NCBI RefSeq assembly: GCF_016587415.1
Contig: NZ_BNJI01000003.1
Coordinates: 806,001-870,000 of the forward strand
Source of the DNA: Ktedonobacter sp. SOSP1-85
GTDB taxonomy: Bacteria; Chloroflexota; Ktedonobacteria; Ktedonobacterales; Ktedonobacteraceae
Length of the DNA: 64,000 nt
Direction: 5' to 3'
A model generated the notes under the pieces. That model was not told the DNA's origin, made no database searches, and saw only the letters and a program-made list of their open reading frames with translations. Both the position numbers and the translations under genes were made by a program. Positions 52,210 to 60,800 of this stretch are shown piece by piece; position 1 is the first letter of the stretch; each line of letters starts with the position of its first letter.

Positions 52210-53904
52210 CTATTTCTTACCCAGCTTCGCCAGTACCGCCTGCTTCAGCAGGGAAATCTCCTCCACCTTCATCAATAGAATACCACCAAAGAAGACGATC
52301 ACGGCGGCTCCACCTGCAATGAGCGTCGTTAAGAGCTGACCGCGCAGCGTATGCAGGGAGAAGAAGTCATAGTGGCCCATCCAGTACTGCAAGGCCCAGG
52401 CAACCACCCCCATCACCACGGTCGCGATAATAATCTTGAGGAGCGCCGGGAGCGAGGAACGGAAATGTAGCGAGCCAAAGAATTTGTAGAACAGGGCGAA
52501 GAGGAGAATGCCATGCATCGAGTTCTGCACAGTGTTGGCGAAGACCAACGCGGGCATACCAATCGTGCGATAGAAGGGCAGCGCGACCAGAGCGTAGAGG
52601 CCATAGCAGACAAAGCCCACAATGACGGGGACAATGGTGTTCTTGCGTGCATAGAAGGCGAACATAATCAACTGGTCCACGACCAGGAAGGGAAGCTGAT
52701 AGGCGTAATTTTGCAGGGCGACCGCCGCCAGGTCGGCATCGCTGGGCTTAAAGAGTCCATGATGGAAGAGCAGAGAGACTATTGGATAGCGCAGGATGAT
52801 CAGGCCCGCCATGGCCGGGATCATCAAAAGCAGGCCCAGGCGCAACCCCATGGTTAGCGTCTCTTTGAACTGATTATCCTCATTCTCGGTGGCGTAACGC
52901 GAGAGCGTAGGCAGAATGGCGAAGGAGAGCGCTGCCGCCACAAGGCCACCAGGGAATTGAATTAAGGCCGTAGCGAATTTAGCAGCTGTCAGATTAGCCG
53001 CATGGTCACCAGGGGTACGCGTCATCAGGCTGAGATCGAGGAAGACGAAGAACATACTGACGATATAGCTCACGGCCAGGGGGGCATACAGCTTGAAGAT
53101 ACGCCGGATCGCTGGATGCTTTACATCCAGCACGAACATATATGGCAGGCGCTGGCGTTTCAGTCCAGGTACCAGCAACACGACCTGGGCCAGGCCACCG
53201 AGGATAACGCCAAAGGCCAGGCCCAGTTGGCCAAAGTGGGTAGCACCAAGCCAACCAGTCACGATGGCGCCAGCAATGATTCCCAGGTGCAGCGCGCCAG
53301 AGGCAAAGGCCGCGAAACCAAACTCCTTGCGCGCATAGAGCACAGCCTGCAAGACAGCGAAGGGTCCCATAATGGTCAGAGCACAGATAATAACCTGGGA
53401 GAAGGTAATCGTAAGCGTCTTCTCGCCCGCTGTGAAATCGCCTGCCAGAATAGATCCCACAAACCAGGGCGCGACAAAGATAAAGAGCGCATTGACAAAT
53501 AGGGAAATAAGAATCAACAGGTTCACCAGGCTATAGACCACGCGCCTCAGCTCCTGGTGACTCTCCTCATCGGCGTAGTCCGTAAAAGTGGGAATGAGCG
53601 CGCCACTGACAGTGCCATTGGCCAGGAGGTCAAGAAAGGTTTGAAGGGGCGTCAAGGCGGTAGCGAAGGGGCCTGTAACGGCTGTGCCCAGGCCCGCCAG
53701 AACACTCTGGCGTAGCTGACCCAGCACGCTGCTCCCCAGGTTTCCCAGCATAACAACCGTCGCCGACTTGACGAGCTGGCCTCGTTTACTTGGTGTTGGG
53801 GCGGTCTCGTTTACCTCAACTACCTCAATTATCTCCTGGTCAGCAATCTCCTGCTGGACCGGCTCCGGAGCTGGAACATGGGCTATGCTCGCTTGCTCTT
53901 CCAT
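52210..53904 (-). CDS. murJ: Lipid II flippase MurJ
   Basis: This 564-residue integral membrane protein of the MurJ/MviN family has 14 helices and moves lipid II across the membrane for cell-wall synthesis. Characteristic blocks are SSVLGQLRQSVLAGLGTAVTGPFATAL with the downstream LANGTVSGALIPTFTDY (family: N-S-A-L-IP-F), and AALSFAILPTLSRYATEN. The N-terminus has an extra polar 35-residue tail. The ATG has AAAGAGG upstream. The nucleotidyltransferase gene follows. Confidence 0.92.
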   Translation of the reverse strand: MEEQASIAHVPAPEPVQQEIADQEIIEVVEVNETAPTPSKRGQLVKSATVVMLGNLGSSVLGQLRQSVLAGLGTAVTGPFATALTPLQTFLDLLANGTVSGALIPTFTDYADEESHQELRRVVYSLVNLLILISLFVNALFIFVAPWFVGSILAGDFTAGEKTLTITFSQVIICALTIMGPFAVLQAVLYARKEFGFAAFASGALHLGIIAGAIVTGWLGATHFGQLGLAFGVILGGLAQVVLLVPGLKRQRLPYMFVLDVKHPAIRRIFKLYAPLAVSYIVSMFFVFLDLSLMTRTPGDHAANLTAAKFATALIQFPGGLVAAALSFAILPTLSRYATENEDNQFKETLTMGLRLGLLLMIPAMAGLIILRYPIVSLLFHHGLFKPSDADLAAVALQNYAYQLPFLVVDQLIMFAFYARKNTIVPVIVGFVCYGLYALVALPFYRTIGMPALVFANTVQNSMHGILLFALFYKFFGSLHFRSSLPALLKIIIATVVMGVVAWALQYWMGHYDFFSLHTLRGQLLTTLIAGGAAVIVFFGGILLMKVEEISLLKQAVLAKLGKK

Positions 53905-54042
53905 GAATGAACTACCTCTTTATCTCTTGCGTTATATGTGAGTTTATTTTCATAGTGTATCACTCCAGGGGTAACAAACCCAGCAAAGGTAGAAATAATT
54001 CCTATTCTTTCTCACTCTTCGCGCCTGCGGCGCTCGCAGGAG

Positions 54043-54097
54043 TAGATGATGTGGTGGCCCTGGCAGCCTGCGGCTGCCAGGGCCACCACATCATCTA
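54043..54097. repeat. 26-bp perfect inverted repeat (constant-flank family)
   Basis: Arms 54043-54068 and 54072-54097 with loop TGC. The left flank at 54018-54042 (TTCGCGCCTGCGGCGCTCGC then AGGAG) is the best example of the constant flank. The apex (CTGGCAGCCTGCGGCTGCCAG) is identical to that of the element at 20941. It follows the stop of the MarR-GNAT gene. Confidence 0.88.
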
Positions 54098-54118
54098 TCA
54101 CTTAAAATGAGCGCTTGC

Positions 54119-55045
54119 TTATAGAGGTAGTTCCCACGTTTCGCCCACGAGGTCATGGCCATAGCTGTGGTGAGGCTCTTGCTCCACGAGCGTGAAACCT
54201 GTTTTGGTGTAAATGTGGCGCGCCTCCACAAGAATGCTATTCGTCCAGAGCTTGAGCTTTTTATAGCCCCTACGACGCGCGAAGCGGATACACTCCTCGA
54301 CGAGACGAGTGCCGAGTCCCAGGCCACGGGCCTTCGGCTCGACTAGCAGCAGGCGGAGCTTGGCCACGTCCTCGTTGGCCCGCACAACAAATACTGAACC
54401 CACAATCTCGCCTTGCATCTCGGCAATCCAGCAACGCTCCCATTCTGGCTGATAGTTGTTGATAAAATCTGCGACAATCTGGGCCACCAGGGCCTCGAAG
54501 CGCTCATCCCAGCCATACTCCTGGGTATAGAGCACGCCATGCCTGTGCGTCACCCAGCCCATATCGCCCGGCTCATGTGAACGTAAAAAGAAGGGTTCAG
54601 AGTATTTCAGGCTCTTGTTAAAAATATGCTCAATGCTCTCCATAGCCTGAAGCAGGCGTTGCTGCTCGCCCTCGCTTAACTCACCGAGCATTTCACTGAC
54701 TTCGTCACGTGAACGCTGATCCAGCACCGCAAAGGCTTGCCTTCCCTCAGTGGTCAGGCGCAGGAGGCGCTGGCGACCATCGGTTTCGGAGCGCACCTTC
54801 TCCAGCAGTCCTTGCTGCTCCAGGCGATTGAGGATACGGCTCAAATAACCCGCGTCCAGTCCCAACTCGCGGCACAGGTCAGATGCCGTCAGAGCATGGC
54901 CTTGAGCCAGGTCAAAGATCACACGTGACTCGGCCAAGGAGTAGGGGCTATGCAACAAGCCCTCGCGTAATACCCCGATCTGCCGAGTGAAGAAGCGGTT
55001 AAAACGTCGTACCTCGCGAATCCTGGTCTCCAAATTATCCACCAT
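54119..55045 (-). CDS. MarR-GNAT fusion protein
   Basis: This 308-residue protein combines an N-terminal MarR winged helix (LTASDLCRELGLDAGYLSRILNRLEQQGLLEKVRSETDGRQRLLRLT, about 52-98) with a C-terminal GNAT acetyltransferase (LRLLLVEPKARGLGLGTRLVEECIRFARRRGYKKLKLWTNS, about 230-270). The fusion is known in other bacteria, where it is thought to couple ligand or acetylation to gene control. The ATG at 55045 follows AAGGAAAGG. It is divergent from the antiporter gene. Confidence 0.92.
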   Translation of the reverse strand: MVDNLETRIREVRRFNRFFTRQIGVLREGLLHSPYSLAESRVIFDLAQGHALTASDLCRELGLDAGYLSRILNRLEQQGLLEKVRSETDGRQRLLRLTTEGRQAFAVLDQRSRDEVSEMLGELSEGEQQRLLQAMESIEHIFNKSLKYSEPFFLRSHEPGDMGWVTHRHGVLYTQEYGWDERFEALVAQIVADFINNYQPEWERCWIAEMQGEIVGSVFVVRANEDVAKLRLLLVEPKARGLGLGTRLVEECIRFARRRGYKKLKLWTNSILVEARHIYTKTGFTLVEQEPHHSYGHDLVGETWELPL

Positions 55046-55331
55046 CACTTTTTTCCTTTCCTTGCTTATGGCAATTAATTACTTGCTTCAGTCAAATATA
55101 AGCTAAAAACAATAAAAATGCAAGGAAGAGGACAGAAGGCGATCTCTTCCTCTTTTTTCTGTCTCTGTTCCCCTTTGTTTGCCACTGAAGGTGTTAGGCA
55201 ACTGCTCGCAAAACTATGTCTCCCCTTTATCTCGATGCGCCTGCCTCCTTTTGCTCAAGCGATACGTGTTCAGTTACAGACAGACACACAATATATCGCT
55301 CTACCAAGAGGAGGGAGCCACGCTGCATTCA

Positions 55332-56372
55332 TTGCCACTTCTCATATTAATACTAATTTTTGTGGCCGCAGCCGCCGTCGTCTGGCTGGCTGGTGTCTAT
55401 CTCTCGAGCATGACCGATGAGATGGATGATCGCTTTAAGCTGGGGCAAGCCCTGGGAGGCATGCTCTTCCTGGCCATTACGACAAACCTGCCAGAGATCG
55501 CGATTACGGCCAGCGCGGCCCTTTCACATAATCTGGAGATCGCGGTTGGTAACATCCTGGGCGGAATCGCCATTCAGACAGTGGTGCTGGTCTTATTTGA
55601 TGTGGTGGGCCTGTGGCGGAAGGATGCGCTGAGCTATTATGCCGCCTCCCTGCAATTGATCCTAGAGGGTAGCCTGGTCGTTGCCGTACTCTTCCTGACG
55701 ATAATGGGTACACAGCTCCCACCGTCGCTCGTCTTCCTACGCGTTACTCCGGCGACACTCCTCATTACTATTACCTGGGTTGTCGGCGTCTGGCTAATCG
55801 GGAAGGCCCGCAAGGCTCTCCCCTGGCAGGAGAAGGGAGTTCCCGAGGAGGTGCTGCATGGGAAGCGTAGCGATAGAAAAAAGGAGAAGATACAACACTG
55901 GAGCACAGTACGCGTCGTCATTGTCTTTCTGGTTGCGGCTCTCTTTACACTGGTTGCAGGTGTGGCACTTGAGGGAAGCGGCAATGAGATCGCCAATCAG
56001 ATCGGTATGAGTGGGGTCGTCTTTGGTAGCACAATTCTGGCGTTGGCAACAGCCTTGCCAGAGATCTCAACGGGTCTGGCTTCAATCAGATTGAAATCCT
56101 ATAACCTGGCTTTTAGCGATATCTTTGGTGGCAATGCCTTCCTCCCGGTCCTCTTCCTGCTCGCGACCCTGCTCTCAGGCGAAGCCGTGCTGCCGAAGGC
56201 ACAGAAGGCCGATCTCTACCTGGCCGCGCTCGGTGGCGTACTTACCATTATCTATATCCATGGGTTGATTTTCCGGCCTAAGCGTCAGATACTACATATG
56301 GGCATCGATTCGCTCCTGGTGCTCATCTGCTACGTGCTGGGTATCCTGGGACTTGTTACCTTCGCGCGTTAA
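55332..56372 (+). CDS. Sodium/calcium exchanger family antiporter
   Basis: The protein is about 346 residues with two inverted alpha-repeats: FLAITTNLPEIAITASAALS...IAVGNILGGIAIQTVVLVLFD and ILALATALPEISTGLASI...LAFSDIFGGNAFLPVLFLLA, giving about ten helices. It exchanges Ca2+ or another cation for Na+ or H+. The start is unclear: TTG 55332 or CTG 55323 fit the GAGGAGGGAG site at 55309-55318 best, while an ATG at 55179 would add a non-homologous 50-residue lead. The CDF gene follows by 35 bases and is probably co-transcribed. Confidence 0.85.
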   Translation: MPLLILILIFVAAAAVVWLAGVYLSSMTDEMDDRFKLGQALGGMLFLAITTNLPEIAITASAALSHNLEIAVGNILGGIAIQTVVLVLFDVVGLWRKDALSYYAASLQLILEGSLVVAVLFLTIMGTQLPPSLVFLRVTPATLLITITWVVGVWLIGKARKALPWQEKGVPEEVLHGKRSDRKKEKIQHWSTVRVVIVFLVAALFTLVAGVALEGSGNEIANQIGMSGVVFGSTILALATALPEISTGLASIRLKSYNLAFSDIFGGNAFLPVLFLLATLLSGEAVLPKAQKADLYLAALGGVLTIIYIHGLIFRPKRQILHMGIDSLLVLICYVLGILGLVTFAR

Positions 56373-56407
56373 ACATTTCAATGGACTATTTAAACGAAGG
56401 GTATTTC

Positions 56408-57325
56408 ATGAGGCAGTACTCACCACGCTTTTATATCCTGCTCTCTGTTGGAGCGGCTCTGTTCACGATGGCGGTCAAGTTTATTGGCTACTTTCTTACA
56501 GGTTCGGTCGGCCTCTTTTCTGATGCCGCCGAGTCCATCGTGAATTTGGTCGCGGCCCTGGTAGGTCTCTGGGCCCTGACGCTTGCCGCGAGGCCCGCCG
56601 ACGAAGACCACGCCTATGGACACACCAAGTCCGAATATTTCGCCAGTGGTGTCGAGGGGGCGCTGATCCTCGTCGCGGCCCTGTTCATCATCTGGGAAGC
56701 CATCCCACGCCTCCTTCATCCAGAACCAATCGAGCAAGCCTGGCTGGGCCTGGCCTTCTCTGTTTCAGGCGCCATCGTCAATGCTGTGCTAGCCTGGTTT
56801 ATGTTTCGCGCAGGAAAGCAGCAGCGTTCCATTACGCTTGAGGCCGACGCACACCACCTTTTCGCAGATGTCATAACGACCGTTGGCGTCCTGGTAGGCA
56901 TAGTCCTGGTCGCCCTGACGGGTTGGTACATTCTTGATCCGCTGATCGCCATCGCCGTCGCCATCAATATCGTCTGGACAGGCATCAAGCTGCTACGCGA
57001 AACAGGGCTGGGTTTCCTCGACACGGCCCTCCCACGTGAAGACCAGGACCAGATACGCGCAGTCATGAAGCATTACGAGGAGCAGGGTATCGCCTTCCAT
57101 GCCATTCGCAGCCGCTCGGCGGGTCACCGGCGCTTTATCTCCTTCCACGTACTCGTACCCGGCAACTGGACGGTGCTCAAGGGGCATACGCTCTGTGAAG
57201 AGATTGAGCTGGCTATACGTAAAACTCTTCCCGGTAGTACTGTCTTTACCCATCTTGAGCCTAAGGAAGACCCCACCTCCTGGGAAGATACCACGCTCGA
57301 CCGCGTAGAGCAGCAAATAGAGTAA
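56408..57325 (+). CDS. Cation diffusion facilitator family metal transporter
   Basis: This 305-residue CDF exporter of divalent metals (Zn, Co, Fe or Mn) has six helices. GLFSDAAESIVNLVAALVGLWAL holds the first metal-site Asp (helix 2) and ITLEADAHHLFADVITTVGVLVG the HxxxD site (helix 5). A cytoplasmic C-terminal domain begins at about 215 (RAVMKHYEEQGIAFHAIRSRSAGHRRFISFHVLVPG). The ATG at 56408 follows GAAGGG. With the antiporter before it, it may form a metal/cation homeostasis pair. Confidence 0.93.
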   Translation: MRQYSPRFYILLSVGAALFTMAVKFIGYFLTGSVGLFSDAAESIVNLVAALVGLWALTLAARPADEDHAYGHTKSEYFASGVEGALILVAALFIIWEAIPRLLHPEPIEQAWLGLAFSVSGAIVNAVLAWFMFRAGKQQRSITLEADAHHLFADVITTVGVLVGIVLVALTGWYILDPLIAIAVAINIVWTGIKLLRETGLGFLDTALPREDQDQIRAVMKHYEEQGIAFHAIRSRSAGHRRFISFHVLVPGNWTVLKGHTLCEEIELAIRKTLPGSTVFTHLEPKEDPTSWEDTTLDRVEQQIE

Positions 57326-57342
57326 GCGAACTTATAAGGTTG

Positions 57343-57385
57343 CTAATAGAGGGGAGTCTTCCTCCTGTACCTCCCCCTCTATTAG
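57343..57385 (+). terminator. Rho-independent terminator of the antiporter-CDF operon
   Basis: Twelve-base arms (57343-57354, 57374-57385) followed by seven T on the plus strand, 18 bases after the CDF stop. It also faces the convergent epimerase gene. Confidence 0.85.
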
Positions 57386-57396
57386 TTTTTTTGTGC

Positions 57397-58227
57397 TTAT
57401 TGCACGTACTGTTGCACAACAGCCAGTTCGTTGGCAAGCCCCTCCCACTCGTCTTGATCTGGACCATCATAGATCAAGGTATAGGGGCCAGAGAAGTTGG
57501 CCAGGCGCGTAATGTCTAGACAACGTAGATAGTCTTCCTGGTCCAGGACGTAGGGTGAGTCAAAAGAAGCCTTCGCATGGCAAGACTCAGCCAGGGGAGC
57601 AATCTCTTCAAGGGCTGCATATTTCCCATGACCCTTCCAGTTACCAAAATCGAGGCAAAGTCCGACCTCGCCATTCAGGCGCTCGAACAGGGCCTGAACC
57701 GACTGGGGAGTTGAAAGGAGCGCGAACCAGTTCTCAGTCATCAAACGTACATTCCTTTCCCTGGCCTCAGCCGCCAATACGCTCAAGGCCTGGTAGCTTC
57801 GTTCTAGCGCTTGAGGCGAGGGGTCGGATTTTCCAGCGATCGCACGTATACAGCGTGCCCCCAGTGCTTGAGCCACGTCCAACCACTGACGTATCCATGC
57901 CAGGTCACGCTCCCCATTCGTGGGATGTGTAATATCGCCATCATCTACCAGTAGCGAGAAGAGTTCTACCTGTGCAGCCTCCAATGCCGCTCGCAGTTCT
58001 CCGAGATACCCTGAATCAAGAGTGGGCAAGTGAAAATGACAAATCTCCATAGTAGAGATGCCCGCCTCCACCAGGCGCTCAGGCAATGCTAACAGCGAAT
58101 ACGCCCCCTTGTTGTGAGTATCGGCTGGCAGCGGATCGCCAACACCATAAAAATCTGGACTGCCAAGAGTACGATCCAGGCTCCACGTAGATACTGAGAC
58201 ACGAGCAGCTTGATTATTCGTCTGCAA
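57397..58227 (-). CDS. Xylose-isomerase-like TIM-barrel sugar epimerase/isomerase
   Basis: This 276-residue AP-endonuclease-2/xylose-isomerase-fold protein shows PERLVEAGISTMEICHFHLPTL near residue 50, ALGARCIRAIAGKS, LMTENWFALLSTPQSVQALFERL with the metal-binding Glu in TENW, and LCLDFGNWKGHGKY with the Asp/His. Members isomerise or epimerise sugars or inositols, or are part of dehydrogenase pathways. The substrate is unknown and no pathway genes lie nearby. Confidence 0.88.
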   Translation of the reverse strand: MQTNNQAARVSVSTWSLDRTLGSPDFYGVGDPLPADTHNKGAYSLLALPERLVEAGISTMEICHFHLPTLDSGYLGELRAALEAAQVELFSLLVDDGDITHPTNGERDLAWIRQWLDVAQALGARCIRAIAGKSDPSPQALERSYQALSVLAAEARERNVRLMTENWFALLSTPQSVQALFERLNGEVGLCLDFGNWKGHGKYAALEEIAPLAESCHAKASFDSPYVLDQEDYLRCLDITRLANFSGPYTLIYDGPDQDEWEGLANELAVVQQYVQ

Positions 58228-58477
58228 AATACATCCTCCCTCTCTCTTGCAAAGAGCGAAACGCTCCTATACATAGGCAAAAACTTTTATAGTGAAGTAT
58301 ATCTCTCAAAGCAGGCAGCCGTCTATTTTATTGCCAACTGCATCCAGGGAAAGAAGCCTCACCCTTCGCGCCTTATAAGAGAGGTGAGGGGTAAGCAGTC
58401 AAGCGTATGGTAGGAGGTGAGGCCTTTGCAATGAGGCATATGAACAAGCATGGACAGCCCTGGCATGGTGCGTATTG

Positions 58478-60574
58478 TCAAACAGCAGTTGCGATACAGA
58501 CACAATTTCGACCAGCCTGCTTGGCTCGATACATAGCCAGGTCCGCGCGTTTCATGAGCTGATCTGGAGTCGAGGCATGATCGGGATAGAGGGCGACCCC
58601 CACGCTGATAGTGACATGCGTCTCATGCCTCTCTCCCTCGGTCTGCCAGCAACATGGCCGCGCTTCCAGAGCACGACGAAGCCTTTCTGCGACACTCATT
58701 GCCAGATCCAGGTTGATGTCCCGTAAAATAACCGCAAACTCCTCTCCTCCGTAGCGTCCGACCACATCATCTGCCCGAAGGGAGGCTCGCAGGCGCTGCC
58801 CCACTTCATGCAGGATACAGTCGCCAACCTGGTGTCCCCAGCGATCATTGATCCGTTTAAAGCAATCCACGTCGACAAAGAGGATCGCACATGTTCTCTG
58901 ACAACAGTCAGTAAACACAACATTGAGTGCGCTCATGATTGCTCTATGATTCGGGAGCTCTGTGACCGGATCAGTTGTCGCGGCACGGGCTTGTTCTCGA
59001 TACAAACGGTCTACTTCCATGAGCAAGACCTCTTGTTGCTGATACGCTTCCTGAAGTTGCTTGCGCAACATTCTTTCTTTTTCCGTCTCAAATTGTTGAT
59101 CACTCAGCAAGGCCCGTAGCCGGGGATATTCTCCTCCAAGCCAACCCACAGCAAGTGTTACCGCAACACTCATGAGGAGCGTATTTTCCCAATTCCTGTT
59201 GGACATTGATGCAACCAAGGATATTGAGAGCGTCGCCCAGATAGCGATTACCGACGTACTTATTCCAGTGAGTGCGATAAAGAAAAAGGTAAAATGTTTT
59301 CGCCACCGTAGCCCAGGAGAAGCGCCCTGTTGAGATCCATAAGAGCGGATAAAGAAGGGCAGGACAAACAGAATGATCATCGAGGTGAGGAGCAGGATAA
59401 CACCTACTGCCAGGGAAAGCTCATAGTTATTATACCTCGTCACTGCTGGATTTTGCTCGTATACATGCAGCAAAGGGAAGAGGACAAAGAGGACGGCGGA
59501 AATCACCGCAACAGCCAATGCATCTATAAGCAGAGAGACGAGAGGAACACCCCAACGATTAGGACGCGCAAAAGAAGCGGGAAGGTGATGGTGTTGAGCC
59601 AGCGTCACCAATAAACGCGAAAAGAGGAGTAGATAGACAACCAGCAGTATCACATCTGAGCAGGCCAGGGCGAGGGTAAAGAGGGAACCACCAAACGAGC
59701 CAAAGAGCATGGTGCTTGCACGAAATGCGATCAATGTTTCTGTTTTGGGCGCGGCTGGTAGCACTACCACAAGGCTCCAGGTACCAAGAAGGTAGAACAG
59801 CAGTATGAAGCCCGCTCCCCACCAGACATAGGTTGACGCGTGTCGCAAACCAGCCTGTCCTTCACACAGTTCCCTCCCCAGGAAAAAAGGATAATTGACG
59901 CCGAGTAAGGCGAAAATGATGGTACTAAAATAGGACGCATTGTTCGGGAAGACGGCATACCAGTTTACGGGGCGTATAAAGGAGGCAGCGCTCTGGTGCC
60001 CTTGTAGGAGCCATACGAGCGCCCCCGCGCCGAGTAAGAGATAGAGCAGGCAATAGAGCAAGCAGCTTACGAATAAGACGTGCTTTAAGCGTGCGAGCGG
60101 GAGACAACTGATACCCACCGCCAGGCAGAAAAGAAGAAACATGGCGAAGGTATATTGAGTGGGTGTACTGAGATACGCCGGGTATGAGAGGTGCAGATAG
60201 TCAGCCGCCTCTTCAATATAGGTAGCCGTCAGTAAAAGACCAGCAACCCAGGTGCCAAAGGTCACGATAAAGCCTGGAGTCGAGCCAAAGACACTGCTGA
60301 CCCAGGCATAGAGGCTACCCTGCCCAGGTAAGCGCAGCGCAAGCCACCGGGTGATGATGGTACAGGGAAGCAAGAAGCTTGCTCCTCCCAATAGCCAGTA
60401 GGAAATCGCGGATGGACCGGCGGGGTGGATATAAGCAATATTAGAAAAGGCCATGACAGCCAGGACGAGAAGAACAACAAGGTCCCTCCTGCTCAGCACA
60501 GCAGGGAGTAGGGGAATCTCAGGTCTGGAGCCTGGCAAGGGTTTGTTAGGTTGAGATGCTGAGAGCGTCTTCAT
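58478..60574 (-). CDS. Amino-acid permease (APC-like) fused to a GGDEF diguanylate cyclase
   Basis: The protein has 698 residues. Residues about 25-430 form a 12-helix APC-superfamily transporter (LLVLAVMAFSNIAYIHPAGPSAISYWLLGGASFLLPC at the start). More hydrophobic segments (about 440-490) precede a charged coil (EKERMLRKQLQEAYQQQEVLLMEVDRLYREQARA, about 500-533) and a complete GGDEF domain (about 535-695) with FVDVDCFKRINDRWGH and the active GGEEF sequence (about 606). It can therefore make cyclic di-GMP. The architecture suggests that transport or binding of an amino acid controls c-di-GMP synthesis. No EAL domain or partner is adjacent. Confidence 0.9.
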   Translation of the reverse strand: MKTLSASQPNKPLPGSRPEIPLLPAVLSRRDLVVLLVLAVMAFSNIAYIHPAGPSAISYWLLGGASFLLPCTIITRWLALRLPGQGSLYAWVSSVFGSTPGFIVTFGTWVAGLLLTATYIEEAADYLHLSYPAYLSTPTQYTFAMFLLFCLAVGISCLPLARLKHVLFVSCLLYCLLYLLLGAGALVWLLQGHQSAASFIRPVNWYAVFPNNASYFSTIIFALLGVNYPFFLGRELCEGQAGLRHASTYVWWGAGFILLFYLLGTWSLVVVLPAAPKTETLIAFRASTMLFGSFGGSLFTLALACSDVILLVVYLLLFSRLLVTLAQHHHLPASFARPNRWGVPLVSLLIDALAVAVISAVLFVLFPLLHVYEQNPAVTRYNNYELSLAVGVILLLTSMIILFVLPFFIRSYGSQQGASPGLRWRKHFTFFFIALTGISTSVIAIWATLSISLVASMSNRNWENTLLMSVAVTLAVGWLGGEYPRLRALLSDQQFETEKERMLRKQLQEAYQQQEVLLMEVDRLYREQARAATTDPVTELPNHRAIMSALNVVFTDCCQRTCAILFVDVDCFKRINDRWGHQVGDCILHEVGQRLRASLRADDVVGRYGGEEFAVILRDINLDLAMSVAERLRRALEARPCCWQTEGERHETHVTISVGVALYPDHASTPDQLMKRADLAMYRAKQAGRNCVCIATAV

Positions 60575-60800
60575 TACTACTTCTCTCCCTGGCTAGAGGA
60601 CAATGAGCAAGAGGGAAGCGTTTGGCTATAAAAAGAGAAGAAGGCCAGCGCGCGCGGCATACCTGCTCTCTATTATTCATAGTAGTATCAATAAAAAAAA
60701 CAAGTCACACCAGGCATCGGCTTGCTCTACTCCTGATGTGACATGAGTTGTCGCGACCGCAGACAGCTACTTGACGTACGATGTAGTCATTTTTCAGAGA

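Noticed and set aside
200..54097. The many inverted repeats as CRISPR repeats or an array
   Set aside because: They are scattered kilobases apart, have different stem sequences and no regular spacers, and no cas genes are present.
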